The notes: generated from the letters alone by a model not told the origin. A stretch of DNA of 64,000 nucleotides from JAMXLO01 sp036265005 (GCA_036265005.1 DATAPW010000374.1:1-64000); one strand, 5' to 3'. Shown: positions 9,507 to 18,447, numbered from the stretch's first letter. Numbers and translations: made by a program.

Positions 9507-10256
9507 ATGGCCGGACATTCCCAGTTCAAGAACATCATGCACCGAAAGGGTGCGCAGGATGCGCGTCGCGGCCGGCAGTTTGCCCGGCTGATTCGCGAGA
9601 TCACCGTCTCGGCACGCCAGGGCCTGCCTGATCCCGCCGCCAACCCACGGCTGCGCGCGGCGATGGTGGCGGCGCGCCAGGCCAATATGCCGAAGGACAC
9701 GGTAGACCGTGCCATCAAGAAGGCGAGCGGTGGAGCAGCGGGCGACGACTATGTCGAGGTCCGCTATGAGGGCTACGGTCCGGCTGGTGTTGCGATCATC
9801 GTCGAGGCGCTGACCGACAACCGAAATCGCGCCGCCTCGGACATCCGCTCGGCGTTCGCCAAGCATGGCGGCGCGCTGGGCGAGACGAATTCCGTGAGCT
9901 TCCTGTTCAACCGCCTCGGCGTGATCCGTTATCCGGCGTCGGCTGCATCCGCCGACGATATGCTGGAAGCAGCGATCGAGGCGGGGGCCCAGAACGTCGA
10001 AAGCGATGCAGAAGTGCATGAGGTCACGGCGGCGGTGGACGATTTCTTCGCCGTGCGTGATGCGCTGGAGGCCCGGTTCGGCGCGCCGGAAAGTGCGCGG
10101 CTCGATTGGCGCCCGACCACCAGCGTGACGCTGGACGAGGACCGCGCGGCATCGCTGCTGAAGCTGCTGGACGCGCTGGACGAGAGTGACGACGTGCAGA
10201 ACGTCTATGCGAACTTCGACATTCCGGACGCGGTGATGCAGAAGCTTTCGGCGTAA
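9507..10256 (+). CDS. yebC: YebC/PmpR-family protein
   Basis: A 249-residue YebC homologue starting MAGHSQFKNIMHRKGAQD, the family hallmark, with NMPKDTVDRAIKKASGG and YEGYGPAGVAIIVEALTDN in the middle and an acidic C-terminal domain ending DVQNVYANFDIPD. Members act as DNA-binding regulators and, in some bacteria, in relief of ribosome stalling at proline stretches. It normally sits directly beside ruvC; here two minus-strand genes (10295-11736) intervene. Confidence 0.93.
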   Translation: MAGHSQFKNIMHRKGAQDARRGRQFARLIREITVSARQGLPDPAANPRLRAAMVAARQANMPKDTVDRAIKKASGGAAGDDYVEVRYEGYGPAGVAIIVEALTDNRNRAASDIRSAFAKHGGALGETNSVSFLFNRLGVIRYPASAASADDMLEAAIEAGAQNVESDAEVHEVTAAVDDFFAVRDALEARFGAPESARLDWRPTTSVTLDEDRAASLLKLLDALDESDDVQNVYANFDIPDAVMQKLSA

Positions 10257-10268
10257 CGGTTGGCGGGC

Positions 10269-10294
10269 GGCGGAGTGCGATGCGCTGATCCGCC
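10269..10294. terminator. Short palindrome between convergent genes
   Basis: GGCGGA pairs with TCCGCC across GTGCGATGCGCTGA. It fills the gap between the yebC stop and the stop of the minus-strand membrane gene and probably serves both as terminator. The same style of element (GGCGG...GCGnnGCG...CCGCC) recurs at 59830-59855. Confidence 0.5.
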
Positions 10295-11014
10295 CTACGG
10301 CTTGCTGTCGCCCGCTTCGGCGCGCATGCGGCCGGCCACGAATGCGCCGATGATCAATGTGATGTAGGCCGCCATGATGGCTTCCTGCCACGGCGCAAGT
10401 GCCGTGCGGCGCGCCATTGCTGCATTGCTGGCGGCGGCATCGATATTCGCCGCAGAGCGGCTCATTTGCATGAAGCCGATCGCCGACAGCAGTGGAACCA
10501 ATACGACAAATCCAAGCAGCACGGGTCTCGCGCGTCGGATCCATGCGAACCGCCGGAGGCTGAGCCACAAGCCGAGACAGCCATGCAGCCACCCGGGTGC
10601 CAAGAGCGCGAGTTGCCAGCCTTGCGCGCCCGACCGGACCAGCGATGCGACGACGATGCGGTAGCTCGGCTCGACGTCGTATACGGCTACGGCAAGCCGC
10701 GTCGTCACGACATGCCCGATCAGCAGCAGCGGCAGGCTGAACCCGGCCCAGAGCCGCACCCATTCGATGATCGGCAAATCCCAGTGACGCCGCCCATAGA
10801 TGGTTCTGCAGGCCAACGCGAAATGAATGGCGGCCGCGCCATACAGCGACGCGGTCCCTGGCGGGCTTTGCCACAACAGGATCGACCATGTGAGGCCACG
10901 TTCCGCCAGGTCCAGCGACCAGATGCCAAGCGCATGATTGATCATGTGCAGGGAAATGTAGGTCAGCAGCACCAGCCCTGAGGCAAGGCGCAGGTGACGC
11001 GCGGTCAGGCGCAT
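10295..11014 (-). CDS. Membrane domain of an adenylate-cyclase-like protein, catalytic part missing
   Basis: A 239-residue polytopic protein with about six hydrophobic segments. The opening (ARHLRLASGLVLLTYISLHM, then INHALGIWSL) and the later IGHVVTTRLA and WLHGCLGLWLSL follow the N-terminal membrane module, with conserved histidines, seen in alphaproteobacterial class III adenylate cyclases. In those proteins a ferredoxin-like and a cyclase domain follow; here the frame stops at 10295 and no catalytic sequence lies before yebC. It may be a domain working alone or a truncation remnant. Confidence 0.6.
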   Translation of the reverse strand: MRLTARHLRLASGLVLLTYISLHMINHALGIWSLDLAERGLTWSILLWQSPPGTASLYGAAAIHFALACRTIYGRRHWDLPIIEWVRLWAGFSLPLLLIGHVVTTRLAVAVYDVEPSYRIVVASLVRSGAQGWQLALLAPGWLHGCLGLWLSLRRFAWIRRARPVLLGFVVLVPLLSAIGFMQMSRSAANIDAAASNAAMARRTALAPWQEAIMAAYITLIIGAFVAGRMRAEAGDSKP

Positions 11015-11115
11015 GGTCCGAGCGCTACTCCGGGTGGTTACCGCTTCGGCATCGCTGTGCTGGCGGACTCAACGGAATACAGGACCGCCATGCTGTCACG
11101 AATATTCCCGGCGAA

Positions 11116-11736
11116 CTACGTCCGCGGTGCCAACTCATCGTCGATCTGCTTGGCGCGCATCGCCGCCGGGCGGCCGGTAAGGCGAGCAACGTAATCGACG
11201 AACGCGCTGCGCTTTTCGATCATGCCGAATTGCAGCCCGAAGCCAAGCTGCGAACCGACATAAAGGTCTGCGGCTGTGAATCCATCGCCCACCAGATACG
11301 GTGCCCGCGATACCACTGCTTCGATCACGTCGATCACCGCCGCGAAGCTGCCGTACCCGGCCATGCGTTCGCGTTCCGCCGGCACGGTGAATCCCAATGC
11401 CTGGTTGGTCCACGCCGCCTCCAGCGGACCGGCCGCGAAGAACAACCAGCGGTAATACGGACCGCGCAGTCGGTCACCATGCGGTGGCGCCAGCGCGACT
11501 GCGGGAAACGCATCGGCGAGATAGGCACAGATCGCGGCGGCCTCGGTGACGACGGTATCGCCGTGCCGCAGCGCCGGAACTTTCCCCATGGGGTTGATGG
11601 CCAGGTACTCAGGTGCCTTCATCGTGGCGTAGTCGAGCAGTTCAGTGCGGTACGGTTGCCCAACTTCCTCGAGCATCCAACGGACGATGCGGCCACGTGA
11701 CAAGGGATTGGTGTAGAAAACGAGTTCGTCGCGCAT
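11116..11736 (-). CDS. Glutathione S-transferase family protein
   Basis: A 206-residue GST. The thioredoxin-like domain shows LVFYTNPLSRGRIVRWMLEE, with a Ser/Arg pair at the glutathione-activating position, then MGKVPALRHGDTVVTEAAAI containing the cis-Pro and the Glu-Ser/Thr-Ala glutathione site. The all-helical C-terminal domain includes YLVGDGFTAADLYVGSQL, the N-capping-box motif. It conjugates or reduces electrophiles in the cytoplasm; the substrate cannot be predicted. ATG 11736 sits 68 nt from ruvC on the opposite strand, so the two share a divergent promoter region. Confidence 0.9.
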   Translation of the reverse strand: MRDELVFYTNPLSRGRIVRWMLEEVGQPYRTELLDYATMKAPEYLAINPMGKVPALRHGDTVVTEAAAICAYLADAFPAVALAPPHGDRLRGPYYRWLFFAAGPLEAAWTNQALGFTVPAERERMAGYGSFAAVIDVIEAVVSRAPYLVGDGFTAADLYVGSQLGFGLQFGMIEKRSAFVDYVARLTGRPAAMRAKQIDDELAPRT

Positions 11737-11804
11737 TGACGGGTTCCTTCAAGGACCGCCTGTCGTATACCAGCACAAGACAGGAACAGGCACCCGATTC
11801 GCCC

Positions 11805-12311
11805 ATGGCCAGACTGCTTGGCATCGACCCAGGCCTGCGCTTCACCGGTTGGGGTGTGATCGAGGCGGATGGCAACCGCTTGCGGCATGTCGCCGACGGG
11901 GTGATCGCGACGGATAGCGCAACGGTCGTGCCGGAACGCCTGAAGGTGCTGCACGACGCGCTTGTCGCCTTGATGGCGCAGCACAGACCAGACGAAGCGG
12001 CAATCGAGGAGACCTACGTGAATCGCAACGGCAGCGCCACGCTGAAGCTGGGCTATGCCCGTGGCGTTGCGTTGCTGGCCCCCGCTCTCGTTGGCATCCC
12101 GGTTATCGAATATGGCGCCAAATCAGTGAAGCTGGCGGTTGTGGGCACCGGCGGTGCGGACAAGGCGCAAGTACAGATGATGGTGCGACGGCTGCTGCCG
12201 GGTGCGGCAATCCGCCGCGCAGACGCGGCAGATGCTTTGGCCGTGGCGATTTGCCACGCGCATCACCGCGCCAGCCGGCTGGCATGGGCGACGCGTGCGA
12301 GGTCCGCTTGA
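11805..12311 (+). CDS. ruvC: Holliday junction endonuclease RuvC
   Basis: A 168-residue resolvase that nicks Holliday junctions symmetrically. The RNase H-like active site is visible: first Asp in LLGIDPGLRFTGWG (residue 7), Glu in AIEETYVNRN near 65, and Asp in RADAADALAVAICHAH near 140. The start at ATG 11805 fits the family N-terminus; longer frames run into the GST promoter region. Its TGA overlaps the TTG start of ruvA, so ruvC-ruvA-ruvB form one coupled operon. Confidence 0.95.
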   Translation: MARLLGIDPGLRFTGWGVIEADGNRLRHVADGVIATDSATVVPERLKVLHDALVALMAQHRPDEAAIEETYVNRNGSATLKLGYARGVALLAPALVGIPVIEYGAKSVKLAVVGTGGADKAQVQMMVRRLLPGAAIRRADAADALAVAICHAHHRASRLAWATRARSA

Positions 12312-12919
12312 TCGCGCAGCTTACCGGACGGGTTGAGGCACTTGAGGAAGGTCGCTGCATCATCGACGTGAACGGTGTCGGCTATCTGGTGCAGGCCTCC
12401 ACACGCACACTCGCCGCGCTGCCGACGCCGCCGGCCACGGCGCGGCTGCTGGTGGAGACGCATGTGCGCGAAGATGCCATCCTGCTGTACGGCTTCGCCG
12501 ATCCCGCTGAACGCGACTGGTTCCGGCTACTGACCACGGTGCAAGGCGTCGGCGGACGTGTCGCACTTTCCGTGCTGTCGGCACTGTCGCCGCGCGATCT
12601 GGTCTCCGCGATCGCCGCCGGCGATCGTGCCAGCCTGACGCGCGCACCGGGCGTGGGGTCGCGGCTGGCAGTGCGGGTGCTCACCGAACTGCGTGACAAG
12701 GTTGGCGCGATGCCGTCATCGCCCGGCCTCGTGTTGCCGCGACCCGGGCCACCCAGTGTGGTGGAGGATGCCGTCTCGGCGCTGGTGAACTTGGGCTATC
12801 GCCGGCCGGAGGCGCAGCCGGCGGTGAGCCGAGTGATCGAACGGCTGGGCGATGCAGCACCGCTGGACGCGGTGATTCGCGATAGCCTGAAGGAACTGGC
12901 CCAGAGGGCGCCAGGATGA
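12308..12919 (+). CDS. ruvA: Holliday junction DNA helicase subunit RuvA
   Basis: A 203-residue protein that binds the four-way junction as a tetramer and loads RuvB. The OB fold begins IAQLTGRVEALEEGRCIID, helix-hairpin-helix segments appear as LLTTVQGVGGRVALSVLS and LTRAPGVGSRLAVRVLTEL, and domain III (VSALVNLGYRRPEAQPAVSR) contacts RuvB. I choose TTG 12308, which overlaps the ruvC TGA and gives the canonical short N-terminus; ATG 12284 is possible but adds eight residues. It overlaps ruvB as ATGA. Confidence 0.93.
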   Translation: MIAQLTGRVEALEEGRCIIDVNGVGYLVQASTRTLAALPTPPATARLLVETHVREDAILLYGFADPAERDWFRLLTTVQGVGGRVALSVLSALSPRDLVSAIAAGDRASLTRAPGVGSRLAVRVLTELRDKVGAMPSSPGLVLPRPGPPSVVEDAVSALVNLGYRRPEAQPAVSRVIERLGDAAPLDAVIRDSLKELAQRAPG

Positions 12920-14109
12920 GCGGCAGTGCGAAGCGCGGCCGGCGCGGCAGCGCCAGTTCCGGGTCTCCCTCTCCCATTGCGGAAGCGGGTTGGGGCGAGG
13001 GAACACCGGACGTTCCCCTGCCCCCAACCCCCAACCCTCTCCCCCAAGGGGAGGGGCAGGCGAACCATGACCCGGCCGCAACCCGCACGGTCTCCCCCGT
13101 CCGACGTGACGAAGATACCGCCGAAGCATCCCTTCGTCCTCAGACATTGGCGGAGTTCGTCGGCCAGCAGGCCAGCCGGGAGAACCTCGCAGTGTTCATC
13201 CAGGCCGCCCGCGCCCGCGGCGAGGCCTTGGACCACGTGCTGCTGCATGGTCCGCCGGGACTGGGCAAAACCACCCTCGCCCAGATCGTCGCCCGCGAGC
13301 TCGGAGTCGGTTTTCGCGCCACCTCCGGCCCGGTGATCCAGCGCGCAGGGGACCTCGCCGCAATCCTGACAAACCTCCAACCCAGGGATGTCCTTTTCAT
13401 CGACGAAATCCACCGGCTGCAGCCAGCGATCGAGGAAGTCCTGTATCCTGCAATGGAAGACTTCCAGCTCGATCTGATCATCGGTGAGGGGCCGGCTGCA
13501 CGCTCCGTGCGCATCGACCTGCCGGCGTTTACCCTGGTTGGCGCCACGACCAGGGCAGGCCTGCTCGCCACGCCGTTGCGCGACCGCTTCGGCATTCCGC
13601 TGCGCCTGGTGTTCTACACGCCTGCTGAACTCGAACTAATCGTCCGCCGCGGCGCCGAGAAGCTCGCTGTGTCCCTGACCCGCGACGGTGCCGCTGAAAT
13701 TGCCCGCCGGTCCCGTGGCACCCCCCGCGTCGCCGGCCGCCTGCTGCGCCGCGTGCGTGACTTCGCCGCCGTGGCCGGCACCGCCGAAGTCGACCGCAAC
13801 GCCGCCGACACTGCGCTGAACCGCTTGGAAGTGGACCGTCTCGGCCTCGACGCGATGGATCGCCGCTACCTGCGCCGGATCGCCGAGCACCATGCCGGTG
13901 GTCCGGTTGGCGTCGAGACCCTGGCGGCAGCACTGGCCGAAGCGCGGGATACGCTGGAGGACGTGGTCGAGCCGTTCCTGATCCAGGAAGGCCTCGTCCT
14001 GCGCACCAGCCGCGGCCGAATGTTGGGCGACCCCGGCTGGCGGCATCTCGACCTGCCACCGCCCGCTCGCCTGCCGGACCAACTCGACCTCTTGCGTGAA
14101 CCTGAATGA
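12916..14109 (+). CDS. ruvB: Holliday junction branch-migration ATPase RuvB with repeat-encoded N-terminal extension
   Basis: A 397-residue AAA+ motor, about 50 residues longer than usual. The canonical body starts near residue 64 with RRDEDTAEASLRPQTLAEFV; Walker A is HGPPGLGKTTLA, Walker B VLFIDEIHRL, sensor 1 GATTRAG, and the winged helix follows. Residues 17-47 are encoded by a palindromic intergenic-type repeat at 12961-13058 and include PNPLPQGEG. The only upstream in-frame ATG is 12916, overlapping the ruvA stop. ATG 13067, with GAGGGGCAGG upstream, is one base out of frame with the body. Confidence 0.92.
   Translation: MSGSAKRGRRGSASSGSPSPIAEAGWGEGTPDVPLPPTPNPLPQGEGQANHDPAATRTVSPVRRDEDTAEASLRPQTLAEFVGQQASRENLAVFIQAARARGEALDHVLLHGPPGLGKTTLAQIVARELGVGFRATSGPVIQRAGDLAAILTNLQPRDVLFIDEIHRLQPAIEEVLYPAMEDFQLDLIIGEGPAARSVRIDLPAFTLVGATTRAGLLATPLRDRFGIPLRLVFYTPAELELIVRRGAEKLAVSLTRDGAAEIARRSRGTPRVAGRLLRRVRDFAAVAGTAEVDRNAADTALNRLEVDRLGLDAMDRRYLRRIAEHHAGGPVGVETLAAALAEARDTLEDVVEPFLIQEGLVLRTSRGRMLGDPGWRHLDLPPPARLPDQLDLLREPE
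12961..13058. repeat. Palindromic repeat inside the 5' end of ruvB
   Basis: An imperfect stem pairs GGTTGGGGCGAGGGAAC with GTTCCCCTGCCCCCAACC, flanked by CCCTCTCCC-type arms and closed by the hairpin CTCCCCCAAGGGGAG. This is the appearance of a dispersed alphaproteobacterial palindrome normally found between genes. Here it is translated as part of RuvB and its GGGGAGGGG end could also act as a Shine-Dalgarno for ATG 13067. Confidence 0.7.
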
Positions 14110-14570
14110 ATCGACATCCGGCCTCCATTCCGCCGGATGGCAGGCACCGCTATGCCGTGCGGGTCTACTACGAGGACACGGATGCCGGCGGAGTGGCTTA
14201 TCACGCCAGCTATCTGCGCTTCGCCGAGCGTGCCCGTACCGAGGCCTTGCGTGACATGGGCATCCCGCATGCAGACCTGCTGCAATGTTTCACTCTGATG
14301 TTCGTGGTGCGGCGCGTCGAAGTGGACTATCTCCGTCCCGCTCGGCTCGACGATTCGCTGATCGTGGTGACCGAGTCGCGCGCGGTGGGAGGCGCGTCGG
14401 TGCTGTTGCGGCAGGAAGTGCGCGGCCCAGAGGGGGCCTGCGCCGTACTGACCGTGCGGCTTGCCTGCGTGAAGCCGGGGGAAAGCAAGCCGGGCCGTCT
14501 GCCGCAGCGCTGGCGGTCGGCTCTGACGGAAATGTGCGCAGCTGCAAACGCTGCACAGGACAGGGGGTAG
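14106..14570 (+). CDS. ybgC: Tol-Pal system-associated acyl-CoA thioesterase YbgC
   Basis: A 154-residue hot-dog-fold thioesterase. VRVYYEDTDAGGVAYHASYL carries the catalytic Asp of the 4-hydroxybenzoyl-CoA thioesterase type (residues 16-35), followed by RFAERARTEALRDMG and a core beta-sheet ending VRLACV. It hydrolyses acyl-CoA or acyl-ACP in the cytoplasm and is routinely encoded at the head of tol-pal operons. ATG 14106 overlaps the ruvB stop as ATGA, so ruvCAB and tol-pal may be one transcript. Confidence 0.92.
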   Translation: MNRHPASIPPDGRHRYAVRVYYEDTDAGGVAYHASYLRFAERARTEALRDMGIPHADLLQCFTLMFVVRRVEVDYLRPARLDDSLIVVTESRAVGGASVLLRQEVRGPEGACAVLTVRLACVKPGESKPGRLPQRWRSALTEMCAAANAAQDRG

Positions 14571-14573
14571 CAG

Positions 14574-15290
14574 GTGGATCGGGCAGTCGATGCGGTGAAT
14601 CTCGCGACGCCGGGGGCGGACCTTTCGCTATGGGGGCTGTTCCTCGAGGCCGATATCGTCGTGAAGATCGTCATGCTGGGCCTGCTGGCCGCCAGCGTCT
14701 GGGTATGGGCCGTGGTGTTCGAGAAATGGTCCAGCCTGCGCAAGGTGAACCGCGAGGCCGATGGGTTCGAGGATCGATTCTGGTCGGGCGGCAGCCTGGA
14801 CGAGTTGTTCGACCGTGAAGCGACCAATCCGGCGCATCCGATGGCGGCGGTGTTCGGCGCGGCGATGGGTGAGTGGCGCCGATCGGTACGCGTTGCCGGC
14901 GCCGACATCAGCCGCAGCTCGGTCCGGGAGCGCGTGGACCGCGCGATCACCGTCACGGTACAGCGCGAGATGGATCGGCTGGAGCGCTGGATGATCTTCC
15001 TGGCCTCGGTTGGCGCCACCGCGCCGTTCATCGGGCTGTTCGGCACCGTGTGGGGGATCATGCACAGCTTCTCGGCCATTGCGGCGATGCATAACACCAA
15101 TCTCGCGGTTGTGGCCCCGGGCATCGCCGAGGCTTTGTTTGCCACGGCGATCGGCCTGGTGGCGGCAATTCCCGCGGTGCTGGCCTACAACAAGATCAGC
15201 AATGATCTGGTGCGGTTCGCTTCGCGGCTGGAAGGGTTCGGCGCCGAATTCAGCGCCATCCTGTCGCGCCAGAGCGAGGAGCGGGCGTGA
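14574..15290 (+). CDS. tolQ: Tol-Pal motor subunit TolQ
   Basis: A 238-residue inner-membrane proton-channel subunit homologous to ExbB/MotA. One hydrophobic segment near the N-terminus (IVVKIVMLGLLAASVWVWAV) and two after residue 140 (FLASVGATAPFIGLFGTVWG and IAEALFATAIGLVAAIPAVL) match the three-helix topology, with the conserved GLFGTVWGIMHSF and ALFATAIGL signatures. The start is GTG 14574, 3 nt after the ybgC stop. With TolR it converts proton flow into movement of TolA. Confidence 0.95.
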   Translation: MDRAVDAVNLATPGADLSLWGLFLEADIVVKIVMLGLLAASVWVWAVVFEKWSSLRKVNREADGFEDRFWSGGSLDELFDREATNPAHPMAAVFGAAMGEWRRSVRVAGADISRSSVRERVDRAITVTVQREMDRLERWMIFLASVGATAPFIGLFGTVWGIMHSFSAIAAMHNTNLAVVAPGIAEALFATAIGLVAAIPAVLAYNKISNDLVRFASRLEGFGAEFSAILSRQSEERA

Positions 15291-15369
15291 TGCAGCCAGC
15301 GATATCTCCGGTGGACTGCCGCCTCCTGGCAATCGCCGGCAATGACCCAACAGCGCGGGCAGGGTAGCC

Positions 15370-15855
<486 letters not shown>

Positions 15856-15864
15856 GGGTAGCGC

Positions 15865-16896
15865 GTGCTGCAACGCGTCCTGCGTGGGGCCGATCACCTG
15901 GGTAGCAGAACCCAGGGCATGAATCCCGGGCTGCGCCGGGGCGCTATTATTTCTGTATCGATCCATATTCTCATTCTGGCCGCCCTGCTGATCGGCCTGC
16001 CGTTCGCCAGCCCACCGGAGGAACCGCAGGAGACCACCGTTGCGATGGTGTTCGACGGTACCGCGGCGACCTCGGTGAAAGCCCCTGCACCGGCGGCGGT
16101 GCCTGCGCCGTCCACGGCACCGGAGGCAACGCCCGTGCAGCCGACGCCGACGCCGCCAAAACCGCAGCCGGTCGAGGCGCCGCCGCCTCCCCCGCCACCG
16201 CCACCTCCCCCGCCACCACCGCCGCAGGCGACGGCGCCACCCTTGCCGAGCCCGCCGACGCCGACCCCGCCGCCCACGCCGTCGCCGGCCCCGGCCACCG
16301 CGCCGCCACCGCCGGCCGCGCCGCCCACGCCGCCGCAGGTGCAGCCGCCACTGCCGACACCACCGCTGCCGGTGCCACCGCCACCCACGCCGGCGCCCCC
16401 GAGCCCGCAAAGTCCGACGTCGCAGCCGAACCCGACGAAGAATCCGGCGCCGCAAAGCACCGCGCTCGAGAACACCCTGGAAAAGCTGCGCAGTCTCCAG
16501 AAGCAGACGCAGCCGCCAAAGACGCTGTACAACCCACAGGCCGGCGGTGTGCCCAACGGCGGCGGCAATCCGCAAAGCGATGATACGTCGGCACTCACCC
16601 TCGCGCAGCGGGGTGCGATCGGCGATTACGTCCGGCGCTGCTGGAGCACCGATCCGGGCATGTTGGATCTCGACAAGATGGAGGTGCTGCTGACCGTCAC
16701 CACTGACGGCAGCGGCGTCGTCCGGCGTGCCATTATCGCGCCGGAGGACGCAGGAAGGGTCGGCGGAAACCCGCGGCTGCGCGTGTTCTCCGAGCGTGCC
16801 ATCCGCGCGGTCCTCGACCCGGCCTGCGCCAACCTGCCGCTGCCCCAGCCGATGCTCGGACAGACGCGCATGTTCACGTTCCGATTCAGACCGTGA
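15865..16896 (+). CDS. tolA: TolA-like envelope protein with proline-rich spacer
   Basis: A 343-residue TolA/TonB-like protein. A single membrane anchor (ISVSIHILILAALLIGLPF, about residues 30-48) is followed by a spacer of nearly 130 residues dominated by Pro, including 15 consecutive prolines, instead of the long Ala/Lys/Glu helix of E. coli TolA. The C-terminal domain, VRRCWSTDPGMLDLDKMEVL onwards and ending MFTFRFRP, matches TolA domain III. The start is GTG 15865, 9 nt after tolR. It should link the inner-membrane motor to Pal/TolB. Confidence 0.88.
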   Translation: MLQRVLRGADHLGSRTQGMNPGLRRGAIISVSIHILILAALLIGLPFASPPEEPQETTVAMVFDGTAATSVKAPAPAAVPAPSTAPEATPVQPTPTPPKPQPVEAPPPPPPPPPPPPPPPQATAPPLPSPPTPTPPPTPSPAPATAPPPPAAPPTPPQVQPPLPTPPLPVPPPPTPAPPSPQSPTSQPNPTKNPAPQSTALENTLEKLRSLQKQTQPPKTLYNPQAGGVPNGGGNPQSDDTSALTLAQRGAIGDYVRRCWSTDPGMLDLDKMEVLLTVTTDGSGVVRRAIIAPEDAGRVGGNPRLRVFSERAIRAVLDPACANLPLPQPMLGQTRMFTFRFRP

Positions 16897-16924
16897 GCCA
16901 ACTCACTTGAGGGAAGACTCAGCC

Positions 16925-18337
16925 ATGACAGAATTGCCCATGCTCCCGCTCAGCCGCCGCTCGCTTCTGGCCGGCGCCGCCGGGTCTGCCGCGCTGATTG
17001 CGGCGCCAGCCGCGGTGCGAGCCCAGGCTCTGGCGCCGCCGCACGCGGCGGGCGGTCCCGGCGCCGGACAGAGCGCTGTCATCGACGTCAATCGCGCACG
17101 AACGGATCCGATTCCGATCGCCATCCCTGCGTTGAGCGGTGGCGACGGCAACTCCGCGCAACTCGGTCAGGACATCGCCACCGTCATCACCAACGACCTT
17201 GCCCGCTCCGGCCTGTTCCGTCCGGTCGCGCCTGCCGCCTTCATCCAGGCGGGCGGTCCCCAGGGCGATACGCCGAATTTTGACAATTGGCGGACCATTG
17301 GCGCGCAGGCACTGGTGACCGGTCGGGCAGAAGCCCAGGGCGCCGGACAGATCCGCGTCGAGTTCCGCCTGTGGGACGTGCTGCCGCGACAACAGATCCA
17401 GGGCACCGCCTACACCACCAGCCAATCCAACTGGCGTCGTATCGCCCACATCATCGCCGACGTGATCTACGAGCGGCTGCTCGGCGAGAAGGGCTATTTC
17501 GATACCCGCATTGTCTATATCGGCGCGACCGGACCGCGTGACAGGCGCACCAAGAGGCTTGCGATCATGGACCAGGACAGCGAGAACAACCGCTTCCTGA
17601 CCGACGGTTCGTGGTTGGTGCTAACGCCGCGCTTCCATCCGACGCGCGACGAAATCGCCTTCATGAGCTACGCCAACAACCGGCCGCGCGTGTATCTGTT
17701 CAACCTGGGCAACGGTCAGCAGCGGGTACTCGGCGAATTCGCCGGCATGACATTCGCGCCGCGCTTCTCGCCTGACGGCAACAGCGTGATCATGTCGGTC
17801 ACCCGCGGTGGCGGATCGGATATCGTGACTGTCGACCTGGCAAGCCATGCCTCGCGGCAGTTGACCGATTCAGGTTCGATCGATGTCAGTCCGTGTTACA
17901 GCCCGGATGGCAGCCAGATCGTTTTCAACTCGGATCGCGGCGGTGATCAGCAACTCTACGTGATGGGGGCGGGCGGCGGCGGCGCGAAGCGCATCAGCTT
18001 CGGGTCCGGCCGGTATGCGACACCGGTGTGGTCGCCGCGCGGCGACCTGATCGCCTACACCCGGTTTGGCGGTGAATCCGGTAACTTCTCGATCGGTGTC
18101 ATGCATCCGGATGGGTCGGGGGAGCGCATCCTCTCCGAGAGCTTCTCGGTTGAGGGTCCGACATTCGCCCCAAATGGTCGCGTTCTGATGTTCTGGCGCC
18201 AGACCGCAGCGCGCGATAATCGTGGGGCAGGCTTTTCGTCGCGTTTGGTCTCGATCGACATCACCGGCTTCAATGAGCGGATGGTGGAAACGCCGACCGA
18301 CGCCTCGGACCCTGCGTGGTCGCCGCTGGCAGCATGA
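16925..18337 (+). CDS. tolB: Periplasmic beta-propeller protein TolB
   Basis: A 470-residue TolB. The N-terminus MTELPMLPLSRRSLLAGAAG resembles a twin-arginine-type export signal, unusual for TolB, with cleavage likely after AVRAQA. The alpha/beta domain (SGLFRPVAPAAFI) precedes a six-bladed propeller whose blades repeat PRFSPDGNSVIMS, PCYSPDGSQIVFNSDRGG and PVWSPRGDLIAY. ATG 16925 lies 28 nt after tolA with GAGGGAAG upstream. It binds Pal and lies in the periplasm. Confidence 0.94.
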   Translation: MTELPMLPLSRRSLLAGAAGSAALIAAPAAVRAQALAPPHAAGGPGAGQSAVIDVNRARTDPIPIAIPALSGGDGNSAQLGQDIATVITNDLARSGLFRPVAPAAFIQAGGPQGDTPNFDNWRTIGAQALVTGRAEAQGAGQIRVEFRLWDVLPRQQIQGTAYTTSQSNWRRIAHIIADVIYERLLGEKGYFDTRIVYIGATGPRDRRTKRLAIMDQDSENNRFLTDGSWLVLTPRFHPTRDEIAFMSYANNRPRVYLFNLGNGQQRVLGEFAGMTFAPRFSPDGNSVIMSVTRGGGSDIVTVDLASHASRQLTDSGSIDVSPCYSPDGSQIVFNSDRGGDQQLYVMGAGGGGAKRISFGSGRYATPVWSPRGDLIAYTRFGGESGNFSIGVMHPDGSGERILSESFSVEGPTFAPNGRVLMFWRQTAARDNRGAGFSSRLVSIDITGFNERMVETPTDASDPAWSPLAA

Positions 18338-18418
18338 CAGCGGACGACGCGCCGAGCCGGAGTTTTGCTTTGTCCAGCATGCATGGTTGCCATGATGCCG
18401 ATCGCGGTTCTCGCGAAC

Positions 18419-18447
18419 TTGACCGGTTTCCATGCAACCGGCTAATC
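18419..18447 (+). promoter_or_regulatory. Candidate promoter for pal
   Basis: The 194-nt gap between tolB and pal holds TTGACC (18419-18424) and, 17 nt on, CTAATC (18442-18447), within a small inverted repeat ACCGGTTTCCATGCAACCGG. Pal-type lipoproteins are often expressed from their own promoter in addition to the tol promoter. Prediction by eye only. Confidence 0.3.

Noticed and set aside
9477..10889. 470-residue minus-strand open frame
   Set aside because: Runs antisense through yebC and out of frame through the membrane gene; the two real genes explain the DNA.
16180..16400. Cytosine/guanine-rich tract resembling a tandem repeat
   Set aside because: It is the proline-codon spacer of tolA with varied third bases, so it is coding sequence and not a simple repeat.
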